Below, piece after piece: positions 1-12,700 of a stretch of 64,000 bases of DNA. The stretch covers positions 24,773,264 to 24,837,263 of the forward strand of contig NC_135789.1 of the NCBI RefSeq assembly GCF_051106095.1, given 5' to 3'. The notes beneath the pieces are model-generated. The model did no database searches. It worked only from the letters and a program-made list of their open reading frames with translations, and was not told the DNA's origin. This DNA comes from Pogona vitticeps (Eukaryota > Chordata > Lepidosauria > Squamata > Agamidae). Positions within the stretch are counted from its first letter, which is position 1, and every line of letters starts with the position of its first letter. The position numbers were made by a program, and so were the translations under genes.

Positions 1-409
1 TTCCTTTTTCTTTTTTCTTTTTCAAAAAGTGGAACTGCGATGAGGCGACGACTGACGAGATAACAATACTCCGTTAGCGAGCACTGGCTATAATTCTTCG
101 TCCTGTTTGCTTTGGTTTAACCACCCGGCGCTCTGTTGTGACTACTGGTAACTCTGTTTATTCCCCTGTCCCTTGCACGGTGCGTTAGTCGCCTACCATA
201 AAGGGGAGAGAATAAAGGCGAGATTGCTTTTATCGATCTGGGTTTGCTTTTGAGAAAAGCTTCCTTGACAGCTGGGTTAACGGTTGCAGAGTAAGGCCGT
301 CGCCCTGAAACGCAAGATGTCGCGCAGGAAAAAAACGAGATTGCAAAGCTGGGTGAAACTTGAAAATGACTGCAAAAGGGAGATCCTGATTTTTCTCAGG
401 AGGACTGAA

Positions 410-612
410 ATCAACCCCAATACCCTTGTTCCACTAACTGTTAGAGCAGTACGACAACGGAACCCATCATCTTGGGAGGCAGTGATCGCTCCGGCGCTGG
501 AGAAAATCAGGCCACCGTCTGTCAGATTTACTGTAGACTCAGATCCCTGCCTTGAGCAGGGGGTTGGACTAGATAGCCTTAGAGGCCCCTTCCAACTCCA
601 TGATTCTAGGAT
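410..612 (+). mobile_element. CR1-like LINE 3' end fragment
   Basis: The stretch has the run of words found at the 3' end of amniote CR1/L2-type LINEs: 'gttagagcagtacgacaa', then a weakly conserved middle, then 'gagcagggggttggactaga' and 'ccccttccaactccatgatt'. It ends in a repeated 'gattcta' motif, typical of CR1 tails. Only the untranslated 3' part is recognisable, so this is a 5'-truncated copy. Confidence 0.65.
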
Positions 613-1761
613 TCTATGTATACCTTCCACAACTCTCAGAAAATAAACTCCGTAAACCATCCTTCCACCTCATGCCTCATTTTCCCTTCTGCCTCCCATC
701 ATGCTTGCTTTGTTTTGGAGTTCAATGTAACCAGCATGATTCTGAAAAGCTTGATAATGATGATGATTTATATTCTTCTCCCTTCCTTGTGCTTCTTGGT
801 GCGGAGCTTTTTCTTTTTCTCCTCAAAAGGAAATGTGTGAATTGGCATGTAGTCTGCCATTTTTGGTCTTTTTTATTTTTTAATATACACATTTTAATGC
901 TCACCCCCCCCTCAACTGCTCTGCTCTGTTTTTGAACTCTCTGCCTTTTAAAAAAGTACTCATGGTTTGGGCCCAGCTTTGAAGCAACACGTTGGATTTG
1001 TTGGGTTCGTGCAAACATTGTTATCAGGAGGAGCAGATCATCTAAGGAGCAGATAAATGGAAAATAATATTAAAGTGTTGCAAGCATTACTTTTAACGTG
1101 GATTTTCTTAAATGCATGTTTGGTGGCCCTCCTGCTAACACACAAAACGACAGCTTTAGCATTAACAAACTATATACACCCTCTGTGTTCAGGATATATT
1201 TAATTTTTTTCCAAGGTGCAGAAGGAAGGCTTTCCTCACACAAGGTTGTTTGCAAGAAACTTATTTCCTCTGCCGAATTACAAGCCCCCAGAAATATTTG
1301 TCAGTGAAATTCAGAGGTGTTGACGGACGCTGGCCTGCATTTTGCTGCTCTCCTGTTTTTCAAATTTACATCAACGCAGCAGCTCAAAAAAATAATAATC
1401 CAGTTTTATTTCCCCGTGAGAAGAGGCACAGGGAAGTTCCAGAGATGTCAATAAATTTCTGAATCCATTAGATTAAACAAAGCAGCTTCCAGTAATTAGA
1501 AAGATAGCGTACATGCCCTTTGACTTCTGCAATGATAATGCCAGGACGCCTTCGAGACGCTGCTGAAGAGGGTGAGGGGAGTGGATATGCTGGGAAGGAC
1601 CTTTAAGGTGGTGGCTCCCAGCCACAAAAGAAACAGCCAGGCGTCTTGATCTAAATCTTATTTTACACATGAAGAATCTTGGAGGGAGCCTCATAAACAG
1701 CTACAACTTTTGTCCAGTCTTTCTGTTTTTGGCTGTAGTCACTAGGAAATCCCATGTGCCA

Positions 1762-1895
1762 CTGCTAGGTAGCTCAGAAGTTTAGGTCTCTGGCTGCAGA
1801 GCGAGAGGTTGGGAGTTCAATTCCCTGCAGTGCCTTCCTTACAGGGGCTCAACTATCTATTATAAGGTCTCTTCCAGCTGTGCAGTTCTAAATTT
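1762..1895 (+). mobile_element. tRNA-derived SINE (CR1/L2-like tail), copy A
   Basis: A tRNA-like head with box A ('taggtagctcagaagttta') and box B ('gttgggagttcaattccc') is followed by a tail close to 'gtctcttccagctgtgcag', the same tail type seen on CR1/L2 LINEs. It lies directly next to a second copy at 1912-2055 in the same orientation. Confidence 0.7.
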
Positions 1896-1911
1896 GTTGT
1901 CATGATAGAAC

Positions 1912-2055
1912 TGCAGGATAACTCTGTGGTTTCGGCCTCTGGCTGCAGAGCTAAAGGTTGGGGGTTCGATTCCCCACTCTATGCCTCCTTGAACGGGGCT
2001 GGACTTGATGTTCTATAGGGTCCCTTCCCGCTCTGGAGTCCTAATATGATTCTAC
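1912..2055 (+). mobile_element. tRNA-derived SINE (CR1/L2-like tail), copy B
   Basis: Same family as the neighbouring copy at 1762: degenerate box A, then 'ggttgggggttcgattcccc' as box B, then the LINE-like 'gggtcccttcccgctctgga' tail. Two copies in the same direction, 17 bases apart, suggest a tandem insertion or a local duplication. Confidence 0.7.
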
Positions 2056-2496
2056 TACAGCTGGATAAATCAGTCATTGCAAAGAAAGCCACTTATTCTG
2101 CTGATTGTGGGAGGTGGGCAAACTCCGACAGTGACAATCAGACATTTTTCGGCACTTAAGGAATTCCTTCTTCTTGTTACGTGCTTTCTGTAATATGTCG
2201 TATGACTCTTGCTAGGTAATACAACATTAGAAGTGTCCGCCACTAAATTTAGAAAACTCAATTTCAGACCGAATTCCTATCCAAGCTCAGAACATTCCAG
2301 TTTAAAAGGCATTTGTTGTGTTACTCATTAAATCTCATCAACTAAGGTGTCGTTGTTATCGTGTGGCATGTCATGATTGCACCCCACCAGCAGGCCAGAG
2401 AAATATAAGTAAATACTCTCTATTTCCATCTTGTGGTCAATTTTGATACTGCAACTTGGAATTATACGAAGATCAAAACAAAGATGATTTCCAGCA

Positions 2497-2690
2497 TGGT
2501 GCAGTGGATAAAGTGATGGACTAGAACTCTAGAGAGTAGGGTTCGAATCTCTGCTCTGCCATGGAAGCCCACTGGGGGAGTGGAACTGATAAAACCAATC
2601 CTTAAATATCTCACTTACCTTGAAAACACTATTAGGGTCACTATAAATTGGTTCCAACTTGACGGCACAGAACACACACACAAAAGCAAA
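2497..2690 (+). mobile_element. Sauria-type SINE with BovB-like tail
   Basis: The tRNA-like head ('gtgcagtggataaagtgatg' and 'gggttcgaatctctgctctg') is followed by 'aaaacactattagggtcact' and 'ggttccaacttgacggcaca'. That tail belongs to the BovB/RTE type used by squamate Sauria SINEs. It ends in a short ACA repeat. Confidence 0.7.
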
Positions 2691-5600
2691 AAATTACTTC
2701 TCTTACCAGTTGAAACTGGTAATAATCATAACCACAATGCTAACAGAATAGCAGAAAACTTGAAAAATATATGTTCAAACAAGACACTGAAGTTCCTTTA
2801 AAAATAGCTTTTAAAATTAACTATGGGTTATTTGTTGTACCTAATTAACCAAGTTGTTTGTTGCCATGCCTAAAAAGTAAATTCATAACTACTTGTATCA
2901 TGATTCGTTGCCTCCAAATTAGGTTTTGTTCAGGACTCCAGCAGAATTTGGGAAATCGTCCTCTGTCTGTTTCTGTTTTGGGACCATGTGGCATATGCAG
3001 GTTACCTGTGCGTCTGTGTGGAGCAGAACCATGTTTATACAACACCCCCCCCAAATATATATCCCTGGGTGTGCCTGAAACAGAGCATTAACTGAGAAAA
3101 GCTCTATGTACCAACGACTCTCCTTGGCAAGAAGTTTTGGACCGGGACACCAGGAAGTACACATCTGTTTGACTGCCACATCTTTTTTAAAAAATGTTCT
3201 AAGAATTTCTACTCCTCAAATAAGTTCATTTCCTTTGAAAACCAGAAGACAAGGGTGGTAGGATGAAAGAGAAACTCTCTCAGGGCCTTGTCAGGTTCAA
3301 CACGGCTCAAGGGCCGAGTTTCACCAAATCTGTGCCTTGTCGCTGGCCTCCTACTCTTTATGGGTCACTTAGAAAAGCTTGTTATTATTTTGAACCGGGC
3401 TTTGTTGCGGGTGAAGAGTTATAGCGCTACAGCGCTTCTCTTGAGAGCTCCTTTCTGAGTCAGGAGTGTCCTGTTTGGAAGTGCTTCATAAAACTTTCCA
3501 TTGGTTTCTAAAAGAGTGTTGGTGGGGTGGGGGACCCCTTTTCCATACATCCAGCTACAGGTCTTTTAGAAGGGCTTTTCCCCACAGTGGTTTGGTCAAG
3601 GTCCTTTTGTGGGGGAGTGTCAGTACCCCGGCTCCCTTCCAGCTCATTGGCGTGGGTTTGGCCCATCCAGACGAGCCCTAAAAAGGTGGAGCCTCCCTGC
3701 TCTTTCAACGCTGCAGAAGAGATATTGATTCAAGGCTGAAGAATTAACAAGGATAACCATCCATTGAATGGCACCATTGGTGGTTTCCCTTATTTATTTA
3801 TTTTTGAAATAAACTTCCTGATCATTGTACTGTGGAATGTCACTTCTGGAAAGTCCTTTGCCAAGTCAAAAAGCTCTGCTTCTTCCTTTTTTTTTTTTTT
3901 TTTGGTCCTCTTCTTGTCCCTCACCCCCATATATATAAGCTTAAATGATCACCTGAAATGCAATGTATATTTTTATTTCTCATATGTGGTCGTTGACATT
4001 TTGTCATTTTCTTTACTCCAGTTGCACTATTTCTTGGGCTTTATTCGTTTAACATCATCCTTCTTCCTCACCCTCTTCATCTAAGAACGCTTAACATCCT
4101 GGGGTAAAAACCACATTAAACACATTTTTTCTAAGCACATTCATTGATCTCTCCCCCCTAATTCCTCTTACTTCTCTCTCTCTCGCTCGCTCTCTCTCTC
4201 TCTTTTAACGGATAATAAATCCTGGCAAAATCTCTCTAAAGAGGGTTTATAATACCCTTTAAAAGTTACATTTGAGAGCCATTAGAAAACATGACCAATA
4301 GAGTAACTGTAATTATTCTCGTTGCATTACTTTTGAAAAGTAACTTTACTACACCTTCTTGGGCCCAAAATATAACCATCTACTGCATGCCCATCCTAAT
4401 GTCACTTCTCTGAGACACCAGCTCCATCCACACATTACAATAAGATGAAATTCTAACTCCTTGGTTCCTACACACTCTGATTTGTTTCAAACATGGTTTA
4501 TATCCGAATCCAGCATCTTGGCTTGTCTGTGGCTTGGTTCTGCCGCTGAACGAGGAGCTGGCGAAAAGGGAAGGAAAGCAAATAACAAACAAACAAAAAA
4601 CAGAAGAGAGGGGAAAACAAGCTACGGTTTGTTTGCCAGGCCAACTGTGGTGCCATTGGTAGCTTAAGGAACTAACCATGGTTTAACAAACCATGGCTTG
4701 TTAGGGTGAACAAACGTGCCATACATGTTGAGATGGTTTCTTGCCTCAGGTTGGGGGAAAGCGAGATCACCTGTTTGTTGTGTTATCTCTAAAGCTGACA
4801 CCAAACCACCCACAATTTAATTCCCAACTTTTCAGGAGCCTTTCATTCCGACCTGATTCTATTGCCTTTGGGAGCTCGCCTGTTGGAAGCCACCTTGTTG
4901 CCTAGCGCTCTTCGAAGCTCCTTCGACCCTCCACTCAACCTTGATAGCAAAGTCTTCATGCCATCGGAGCGATGACAGAACCTTGGCTTCAACTGTATCA
5001 CCAAAATGACCTTTCAGCCTCACAGAAGGAGGAAATGAGAATCCTCTCTCTGATCCAGGAAGAAGATAGCAAATATTTTCCTCTTGGCCCAGACCACGCC
5101 AAGGTGCTTTTTTCTCTCCCCCTCCTTATCTTTAGCTCTTAAAAAAAATCCTTTGTCCCATTCTCACCCTGTGGAGGACCTGCCCATAGTTTTGAAGAGC
5201 ATGGGTTATAAAAGTCCTCGTTGTTACTCAACAAAACCACACAGCCAGGAACGGGGCAGGAGAAGGTGAGGCTCATCGCAGCTTATCACCCTTTTCTGAG
5301 CAGGGAGATCAAGAAGGGATGGATGGATGGATCCACCACCAAGGAAGGGTGAAATTAAAGGGTGGTTGGAGCGTTCAACACAAGTTTGGGAAGCTCCTTC
5401 GTTTTCCTTAATCGGATCCGTCTAGCCTAGAAAAGATCTCTTTGAGCGGGGAGTTTTGCAGGTAAAGCTGGAACCTCATTCCTCAGTTTTCCTCTGCTCT
5501 CCGGTCATCTGGAGCAGACCTCCGACTGAGCCAAACCATGGGGGCCATACAGATGTTGACTGGATCAACGAGTGATCAACTCTCTTTCATACAGGGATTT

Positions 5601-5751
5601 TTGGCAGAACGAGAGGAGGAAAGAGGGTGGGGGGTGAGAAAAACCGGGAGCTATTTCGCCCCCATGTCTTCCATGATTTTAATTTCCTTTTTTATTTGGT
5701 GACAACTCTGGCTGCTTCTTTGCCAAACTCTCCCTTGGAGATAAGTTTGAA

Positions 5752-5866
5752 TAATCTTAGAATGGCAGAGCTGGAAGGGACCCTCTGGATCCTCAATTTG
5801 AGTGCCTCTCAAAGAGGCCCCAGGAGGGAATCAAACTTCCAACCAAACCACTGAACTATCTAGCAG
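5752..5866 (-). mobile_element. tRNA-derived SINE, reverse strand
   Basis: Read on the minus strand this is the same SINE family as at 1762. On the plus strand it begins with the LINE-like tail ('gcagagctggaagggaccct') and ends in the box B and box A complement ('gaatcaaacttccaaccaaa', 'ccactgaactatctagcag'). Confidence 0.65.
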
Positions 5867-6002
5867 TTCTTTTTTTAGGGATCTTGGGACGGAAAGTAGA
5901 GATGAAGTAGGCTCTTAAGCAGGGAGCAAACCCGGCCAATTTCAAGAAACTAGATTCTTGGGTTCATCTAGTAGGCACCTTAATTTGCTTTTTTTCAGGA
6001 GG

Positions 6003-6222
<220 letters not shown>

Positions 6223-6948
6223 AAGAATTTGATTTCGTACAGACTCAAACCCGGCCATTCCACTCTGGATCAAACCAATTCAGTTTGAAATCTGAATCAA
6301 ACCAATTCAGTTTGAAATCTGAAATTTGGACACTTTGGGCACTAAACCCTACGAGGATTTACAGTATTTTTATTTTTAAAGGGCACTCCATCTTAAAGTG
6401 ATGGCCTGTCCCAGAAATGGCTACCTTTTCTTCACGGCTGACTCGGGGATGGTCCTGAGAGCCAACATCTTGGCCTCTCACCATTTTTTTCGTTCCCACG
6501 CCTGAGCCACCAGCTCCCTTTCCGCATTTCGGAAGGAGTTGCTGCTACCGTTCAAATAATAAATACAGTGTCAATATTTAATCTGGCTGAACATCGCTTC
6601 CATTAAAAAAATGATGACTTAAACATGCATATTTCTTCAACGGAATAAAGCCTGGGTCTGAATTTATTAGAAAAAGAACATACTCCACCCATTCGGGGGC
6701 TTTGTTAGGGGTCAGAATAAAGCTTGGCAGACCTGCAATGATCAAAGCTTATGTGAATATCCTGTTTGAGTCACTTTCGAGCAAAAATCAGAAGTTTGCC
6801 ACAGACACTTAAAGGAAAGATTGCATGAATCCTGATTTCGCTTTTTGTAAATAACTCTTGCAGGGAGAGTTAAACTTTCTTGTTATCCCCCAAAGGTGGG
6901 CCAATCCAGCCCTAAACAAACCTCAAATCTCCTTCTTGTCTTTCAGAG

Positions 6949-9766
6949 ATGAAGCAAATCCTGACAGCGCTGAGTCTTCTGCTGGCACTCAGCCACTTGA
7001 TGGCATCCAAAACTTCAGAAGGTAAGAGAAAGCTGGGTGCCCTCCCGTGCTTTCTTCCTGATCCTCTTTTAAGGAAATAATATTCGTTGTGATTCTGGAG
7101 TCTCTAAATACCTGAGGGGAGAGCTTTCCTGGGGGGGGGGGGTCCTCTTTGTGACTATATAACTCCAGAGTCCATGATCCAATGTTCACCAAACTTTCAA
7201 GAGTCGCAGAAAAGCATCTGAGGAGGCTTCCCTGTAAACTTGGTGTCTCTAGAATATCGGGGGCCAGTGTTATAGCCATTTAAAGTGCAGATGAATTGAC
7301 AAATTATTTCATCGAAGAATATTCGTTTATTCGCATTCGTCGATTCATTAAGCTTGACAAATAATGGATCAAAACGAATCGCCATTTTTTTGATTCATCC
7401 CCATCTCTAATCAGGATCTTTCCTCTTGAGAAAAAGGAGGATGCCACTAGACAGGCAGAGGGTGGCAACAAACTGGGGGGGGGGGGAGGATTTATTAGGT
7501 CTACAGAATTAAGTCTGGGGATGACCACTGCCAGAATCTCCAGCCCAAAAGGAACGTGTTAACTTTTTACAGCTCTGACTTTTTAAATAGACTGTTTTTG
7601 TGCCATCACGTCACTTCTGACGTCTTACATAGGAATGGGTGACCTCCATAATGCCCGGTCCCCAACAGCCCTGCTCAGCTTTTTTTTAACTCAAGCCTGT
7701 GACTTCCTTGAGGGAGTCCGTCCATCTCACGTTTGGACTTCCTCATTTCCTGCGGCCTTCCACCTTTCCAAGCATGATGGTCTTTTCCTGGGAAATCCGT
7801 TCCTCTCGTGAGGTGCCCAAAGTAGGACAGACTCAGTTTCAATATTTTCTTCTTTCTTCCAGCGAAAATCCAGGCTTGATTTAAGGACCTCTTCATTTGT
7901 CTTTCTGGTGGTCTTGGATTTTTGCAAAACAAAATACGTGATGTTTGTTTTTTCAAGAGACCTCCCCCCCCATTCCATTCCTCTTATTTTTCTCTTATGG
8001 GGCTCACATTCAGACTCGGTGGCTTTTTCTGCAGTCCCGGCAGACTGCCCTCCCCAGTCTGCTTCCCAGAGATTTTTTTTCCCCAAGAGGAAAAGCAGAA
8101 AGATCAAATGGCAGTCCTGGGGTCACTCAGAGATAGCAACAGAACTTTTTCTATAGGCTGAAGAACCCAGGCTTTAAGGTTTCATGCCGATATATGTTTG
8201 GTCTTCTACAGACTTTACGTTCTTTCCCATTTGGGTTCACCCCTCTCCCCATTTACGGCTCTCCGTGCGGTCCTTTGGGAATCCTGGGCGCAGAAAATTG
8301 GCCACACCGAGTGCCATGAAAAATTGCACCCAGGGGTGCAATCATTTTTACTAGGGGGTGGGATACATCCCCAAAGGGGACCGGTTTCTCAACCATAGGA
8401 GTAGTTATATAGGTCTTTACTTTGGGGGCAAAACGAAACCTCCAGGTTTAGAGGCAGTGTACCTGGCAGAACCAGGTGCGGGGAGAAGGAGCATTTGCTT
8501 TGTTTGTGCTGATTTGAGGCTTTTCACGGATGAAACTGGTTGAACATGATAATCTCTTTTCTTTAGAAGCAGATGTCTCGGAACAGCTGAGTGGTTCTGA
8601 GCTTTTAAATAGTGTTAACGAAGCCAGGAAGTTGGTTGATGAAGCATACAAAGTATCCCGGGACAAGTGAGTACTTTTTGCACAAAATTGCAGGGAAGAA
8701 GCAGTTCCTTCCTTCCTTCCTTCCTTCCTTCCTTCCTTCCTTCCTTCCTTCCTTGCATCATCATTTCCTTCCTTCCTTCCTTCCTTCCTTCCTTCCTTCC
8801 TTCCTTCCTTCCTTCCTTCCTTCCTTGCATCATCATTTCCTTCCTTCCTTCCTTCCTTCCTTCCTTCCTTCCTTCCTTCCTTCCTTCCTTCCTTCCTTCC
8901 TTCCTTCCTTCCTGTGTTTACGCACCACCTTTAAGCCACCATAAACCCACCATGGCACCAGCCCACCTTGCAAAGCTGTGCAATTATTTTCTTTAGTAAC
9001 CAATGCTGGAATCAGAATATGCGACGCTTTGCCAGGCTTACCCACAAAAATGCCAACCCCAGCCAGATGGGTTTTGCTAGTCTCTGTTTATTGTTTGCCA
9101 TCAAGTTATCTCTCACTTCTGGAGACCCTGTGAGTGAGCAATCAAATAGCCCTTGCCTTGGGAGTCTCATCTTCCAGCACTATCTCTTGTTTTCATTTTT
9201 GCACTGTCCCAGCCATCTGGTTGCCCCCGACCCATAGCAACCCTATGAATGAGCGACCTCCAAAGTGTCTTGCCCTCAATTCAGCTCTTGCAAATGCACA
9301 TCTGTGGGTTTTATAAGGGAATCATTCCATCTTCTATTTGGTCTTCCTCTTTTTCCTGCTGCCTTCCATCTTCCCCAGCTTTTCTCTGTTAGGTTATCTC
9401 CAACAGTGGTTTGCTACTACAATAAAAGTTTCCAGAGTACTTTACAAAAATAAATGGAAGAATGACAGGGTTTCCTCTCCTGGTGGTGAGGTTTCCGTGT
9501 TATTGGTTTTACTGACAAGGTACTGCACGAACTCAGCAATGTGTTATGACTGTTTTTTCAAGCAGTCCCATCGCCCCCTTCTCTTTTCAGAGTGAAGGCA
9601 GGCCTGAACAAGACGCATGTCACCCCGTCCGATTTTCTGAAACATTTAAAGGAGCCGGTGGCGGGAACGAGGCACGCCATGCGGGCAGGCAGTTACATGG
9701 AGGCCTCTCTGGACCTCCTGAAGAAGAAGTTGCAAAAGAAGTGGCCGAGACCCTTCAACATCACAG
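6949..9766 (+). CDS. LPO: LPO-like exons 1-3: signal peptide and propeptide
   Basis: Exon 1 (6949-7021) encodes the start Met and a hydrophobic leader [20 protein letters not shown]. Exon 2 (8567-8666) encodes an acidic propeptide segment ending in KVSRDK. Exon 3 (9591-9766) contains the family word [20 protein letters not shown] and ends in FNIT, the usual join before the mature light-chain part. In this family the propeptide is removed after heme insertion. The ATG is the only one in frame with the leader and follows an acceptor-like site, so an untranslated exon may lie upstream. Confidence 0.85.
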
Positions 9767-12700
9767 GTATCGTGCAGAGAAGAGGCATCCGACGACAACT
9801 TAAAGCCTAGGAAGTTCATGCAGATTCTTGAGGACTAGCCTCTTGTTATGTTTTGGAAAGAAACAAAACTTTTGGAAAGAAGTATGAAGCTGCAGCAAGG
9901 CCATGCTGGATCGGCCTATTGCAAAAAGGATTGTTTAGCCATGCTGGCTTCCCCCAGCAACAAGGAACAGCTTGCCTATGGTTTGATCCTAGCAAGTGCT
10001 ACTCCGTGGTAGGCTTCTCTTGAACATGGAGGTTCTCTTCCATAGCTAATACATGCTTAAGAGAAATCCCTGCTGAACCCAGGCTTGAATTATTGGGGGC
10101 AGGGAGCCCATAAACAACCCCCCACCTTTCATATTTTATTCTAATTCATGGTGAAATTGAGTTTTGAGAATGGTTAGGAAGGGGGAAGGCAGAGAGATAC
10201 AGAGAGAGAGAGAAGTGCCCTAAAGGACGTGTTTGGAGAAACACTTCTCCAAAAAAGGGGTCTTTTGAAATAAAGTAGGACCCTCTTATCCGCAGGTTCA
10301 GTATCCACTGATCCACTTATCCACAGCCTGAAAATATTAAAAGAAACCCTCCCCTGCCCCCGAAATATATTTATAAAAATGAAGTTACCAGAACTGGCCA
10401 TGAGAGGGAGCCAGAGAACATACTATAAAGGGTTTTCACTCTTTAAAATGTTTGCAATTTTCCGCATGTTTCAGCATCCGCATGCTATAGGCTAGCCGAT
10501 TAAATTTGAACCAATTCTATGCAAATACAAGGGGTCCTACTATAAGAGGAGATGTTCAAAGACATCCCTAAGAGTTTTGGGCTGGATGAAAGACAGTGTG
10601 GTGTAGTTCTGGACTGGGGGGAACTGCGTTTGAATCTGTGCTCATCTACGAGGCTCACAGAGGTGATGCGGCACCAGGGGGTTTTCCACAGCTGAATCTA
10701 CTCTGCAGGGGCGTTGTTAAGGATCAAAATGGAGCGATGAGATCTCAGGAGCGAAGCGGCACATTTTAAATCGAAGCGGAACTGGCCCCAAAAGCAAAGC
10801 AAAGGAGCCATGATGTTAATTGCTGGTTGATTTCCTTTTAGAGGTCCTAAACACCAAGCAAAAGGAGACCATCGCCTTGGCCACCGGTTGCGATTACCCG
10901 ATCCGGCCCATTGACTGTCCGGAGAACAGCCCTTATCGGACGATCACCGGGCAATGTAACAACAGGTGGGCAGTTGTCCTGCTATGAAACCCTGTCTATA
11001 GTTCTGCTTAGGAAGTGGCACCGTCGGGCAGTGATTGTCACCTTGAGCGTAAGAAATGGGCCCCTGCCCCAAGGGGCTTACAATCCGAGGCTGGGCAAGG
11101 GGGCCAAAATGGAAAAAAAAGGAAGGATCAAGACACCGAAGTGACTCAGGAAAACGAGGAGGACGCTTTTGATCTGCTAACCCTGGCTTAAAGCTTTCAG
11201 TGGGTAAGGTGAAAGCGACAGCTTGACTCCCACTAGAAACCCAGTGACCCCACATGGGGGAACCGAATAGAGTGATCCTATCCATACGGAAACACAACGC
11301 CACGCAACACTAGTAGCCCCTGATGGGGATCTCAAAAGGGACGGGGAGGCTAAAATAGGAGACAGGCTGGTTTGTCGTGGCCTGTACATTGCGTGGCCAC
11401 CCGGAAGAGGAGCAAACCCATCCTAAAAAGCCCCAGGAGTAATCCTGATCACATCCCTTGCACCGCATCAGATTGCAGGATTGCCATTTATAGACACAGC
11501 GTAGTGGTCCTTGATTTTATAGCTTCATTGGCAGACATCTCTGGTACATGTGGGAACCATGATCTCTGTTCAGTCCCGCAAGCACAGAATCAAACTCAAG
11601 CCGTAATCGTGCATTTTGGAAGCAGGAGGAAGGGGTCCGTGCCAAAGACAGAACAGGAAAAAGGGGGATTTGGAGAGGAGGGTTGCCTTCATCTAAACAA
11701 TCTTCTTGCGGATCGGGAGGGGTTCCAGCCTCTGGGGGACTCATCCAGTTGGGCCGGAACATCAGGAAAGACTTCAACACGGCCCAAACCGCCCAACTTC
11801 ATCACCGGCTTCTCTTCCCACTGCTAGGAAAAACCCTCATTTTGGGATGTCCAACCACGGTTATGCCCGCTGGCTTCCGGCTGAATACGAGGACGGCATG
11901 TCTCTTCCAAGAGGGCTTATTCCAGGTCAACTCTACCATGGACATCCTTTGCCACTGGTGAGAGCCTGGGTTTAGGGCGCAGAACATCAAGCACTGGGCG
12001 TCACGCATACAGGAGCATTTCAAAATGTTCGGGTTCGACGCCCAAGCCGCTATCCTTGGGTGACGGGGTTGGCTGACAAAGTCAAAAAGCCTGAACGACA
12101 TCCGGATTGTTAGCCCCTTCGATGATATTGGACCATGAGCCGTAGCTAGGGCCACCTCTGATGGCCACAAGTTGCCCACAAGGGTGGATCCGGGTGGTGG
12201 ACAAAGGTGGAAAGCTTTGTGGCCACCATCAGAGGACCGAAGGAGACCCCTCTCGTCCCTCCGCAACACCGTCCCACAGTCTTTCCCACGAGACCCAGAT
12301 TTAGAAAAGAGACATTCCCCGATGCAAAAATAAACCCTACCCAAGCTGAGTTTCTATCCCTAATTTCTTCTTAAAGATCTTAGAATGATGGAGCTGGAAG
12401 GGACCCTAAGGGTCATCCAGTCCAGCCCCTGTCAAGCAGGCCCCATGGGGGATTCGAACTCCCAGCCTCTGGCTCCATAGGAACAACCTATAGCTTGGAA
12501 AAATCGCTTTCTCAGCTCTTGCCCCCAGTTTCCTCCATCCAGCATAGCCACTGGAGTTGGACCCTGAGAAAGTAACTTTCCTGCATTGTGTGTGTGTGTG
12601 AGTGATGTAGACAGAGGACATGAAGGCTTCCTTCTTAAGCGTTGATGGGTGCTCTGTGTTTCTGGGGGGGGCCTCCTCGCAGGTGCGGCTTGTTTCCAAC

